Part shown: piece by piece, positions 63,300 to 64,000 of the stretch
Layout: each line of letters opens with the position of its first letter
How positions within the stretch are numbered: position 1 is the stretch's first letter
Source of the DNA: Microbacterium sp. Root180
GTDB taxonomy: Bacteria > Actinomycetota > Actinomycetes > Actinomycetales > Microbacteriaceae
Reading direction: 5' to 3'
Assembly (NCBI RefSeq): GCF_001428485.1
Contig: NZ_LMHS01000001.1
Coordinates: 310,404-374,403 of the forward strand
Length of the DNA stretch: 64,000 nucleotides
The notes under the pieces: model-generated
The model's database searches: none
What the model saw: only the letters and a program-made list of their open reading frames with translations
What the model was told of the DNA's origin: nothing
Translations under genes and position numbers: made by a program

Positions 63300-64000
63300 T
63301 CAGCCGATCGAGACGAGCTCGTCGATGTCATCGTCGGGCAGGACGTCGGCCGTGGCCGTGACCTCGATCTCGAGGAGCTCGATACGGCCCGACACGACGG
63401 TGAGGAACGCGGTGTCGGCGGCGTCGCGACCGGTCGCGATGCGCACGAGAGTCGAGCGCGGGGCGAGGGTCGTGGCATCCACCACCCGCCACGCGCCGTC
63501 GATCCATGCTTCGGCCACCGCGTGGAAGTCCATGGGCATCAGGCCCGGCGCGTAGACCGCGACCTGCCGGGCCGGGATGCCGAGACCGCGCAGCAGCGCC
63601 ACGCAGAGGTGCGCGTAGTCGCGGCACACGCCCTGCCGGGCGAGGAGCGTCCGCGTCGCGCCGTCGGTGGGCAGCGACGAGCCGGAGACGTACGCGAGCC
63701 GCGTGCCCACCCACGACGACACCGACGCGAGCAGCTGGGCCGGATCGCGGATGCCCGCGAACTCGCCCCCGGCCGTCGGTGCGAGCGCGTCCGACTCGGC
63801 GTATCGGCTCGGCCTCCCGTACACGAGAAGGTCGGCTTCGGATGTCGCGTCGGCTTCCGCCTCGCCGTGGATCGTCGCGCGATAGGTCGTCTCGAGGCGT
63901 CCGACGCCGGCCTTCACACGGTGCAGTCGGGTGCCGTGCGCGTCGGCGACCTCCCGCACCTCGGCCGGAACGCCCCCCACCGTGGCCGAGAACTCCTCCT
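63300..64000 (-). CDS. Transglutaminase-like protein (C-terminal part)
   Basis: The frame is open at the right edge; only about 233 codons are seen, and the first start-like codon (63980) is probably internal. The papain-like transglutaminase core is clear: catalytic Cys in RQGVCRDYAHLCVALLRGLG, His in MDFHAVAEAWIDG and Asp in WRVVDATTLAP, in that order. Such bacterial proteins act as proteases or amidases, and are often linked to circular amide or peptide processing. The C-terminal tail ATADVLPDDDIDELVSIG is acidic. It ends 51 nt from the membrane-protein start, on the same strand. Confidence 0.88.
   Translation of the reverse strand, partial: EEFSATVGGVPAEVREVADAHGTRLHRVKAGVGRLETTYRATIHGEAEADATSEADLLVYGRPSRYAESDALAPTAGGEFAGIRDPAQLLASVSSWVGTRLAYVSGSSLPTDGATRTLLARQGVCRDYAHLCVALLRGLGIPARQVAVYAPGLMPMDFHAVAEAWIDGAWRVVDATTLAPRSTLVRIATGRDAADTAFLTVVSGRIELLEIEVTATADVLPDDDIDELVSIG

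Overview
The window is chromosomal DNA of a high-GC actinobacterium. Gene content and style point to Microbacteriaceae, probably Microbacterium or a close relative: monomeric NADP isocitrate dehydrogenase, a sucCD / six-TM (DUF6350-like) / purN / purH block, a ZTP riboswitch before glyA-folD, and many leaderless genes in which a TANNNT box lies about 6 nt before ATG or GTG. No tRNA, rRNA, CRISPR array, insertion sequence or prophage was seen. Genes are densely packed, with many 1-8 nt overlaps.

0-16 kb: a cyclase-like fragment and a MscS channel with a cyclic-nucleotide-binding-like tail; a large membrane-anchored glycosidase-like protein; YccF; PcrA helicase; an SseB protein; an ArsR/SRPBCC pair with a clear operator; a LigD-type polymerase facing an ATP-dependent DNA ligase; an AI-2E family exporter; an acyl-CoA dehydrogenase. 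16-28 kb: a surface lipoprotein and an unusual P-type ATPase behind a TetR gene; sucCD; a deazaflavin-type reductase; a purine permease; purN-purH.

28-40 kb: alkylation repair (Ada-AlkA fusion plus Ogt); a heterodimeric ABC exporter behind a short leader ORF; a BadF-type sugar kinase; icd, which shares a 28-bp upstream block with sucC; an L,D-transpeptidase and a small lipoprotein. 40-52.5 kb: an amino-sugar locus. A ROK repressor with its own operator is followed by a sugar-binding lipoprotein, two permeases (no ATPase), a ROK kinase and nagB. On the other strand lie nagA and a GH20 hexosaminidase lipoprotein. Together they would trim, import, phosphorylate, deacetylate and deaminate GlcNAc or chito-oligosaccharides into glycolysis.

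52.5-64 kb: ZTP riboswitch-glyA-folD (one-carbon supply, fitting purN/purH); an alpha/beta hydrolase; a MarR/quinone-reductase pair with twin operators; a MmcQ/kinase pair; a polar amino acid ABC importer; a small repeat protein; an ECF42-like sigma factor with its DGPF protein; a membrane protein; and a truncated transglutaminase-like gene.

Intergenic DNA is notable for long inverted repeats. Two sequence families recur four times each (family A, arm CCGTTTGTGCGGGCGAATGC; family B, arm GAGTCGCCAAGACACGCCG), and weaker families also occur.
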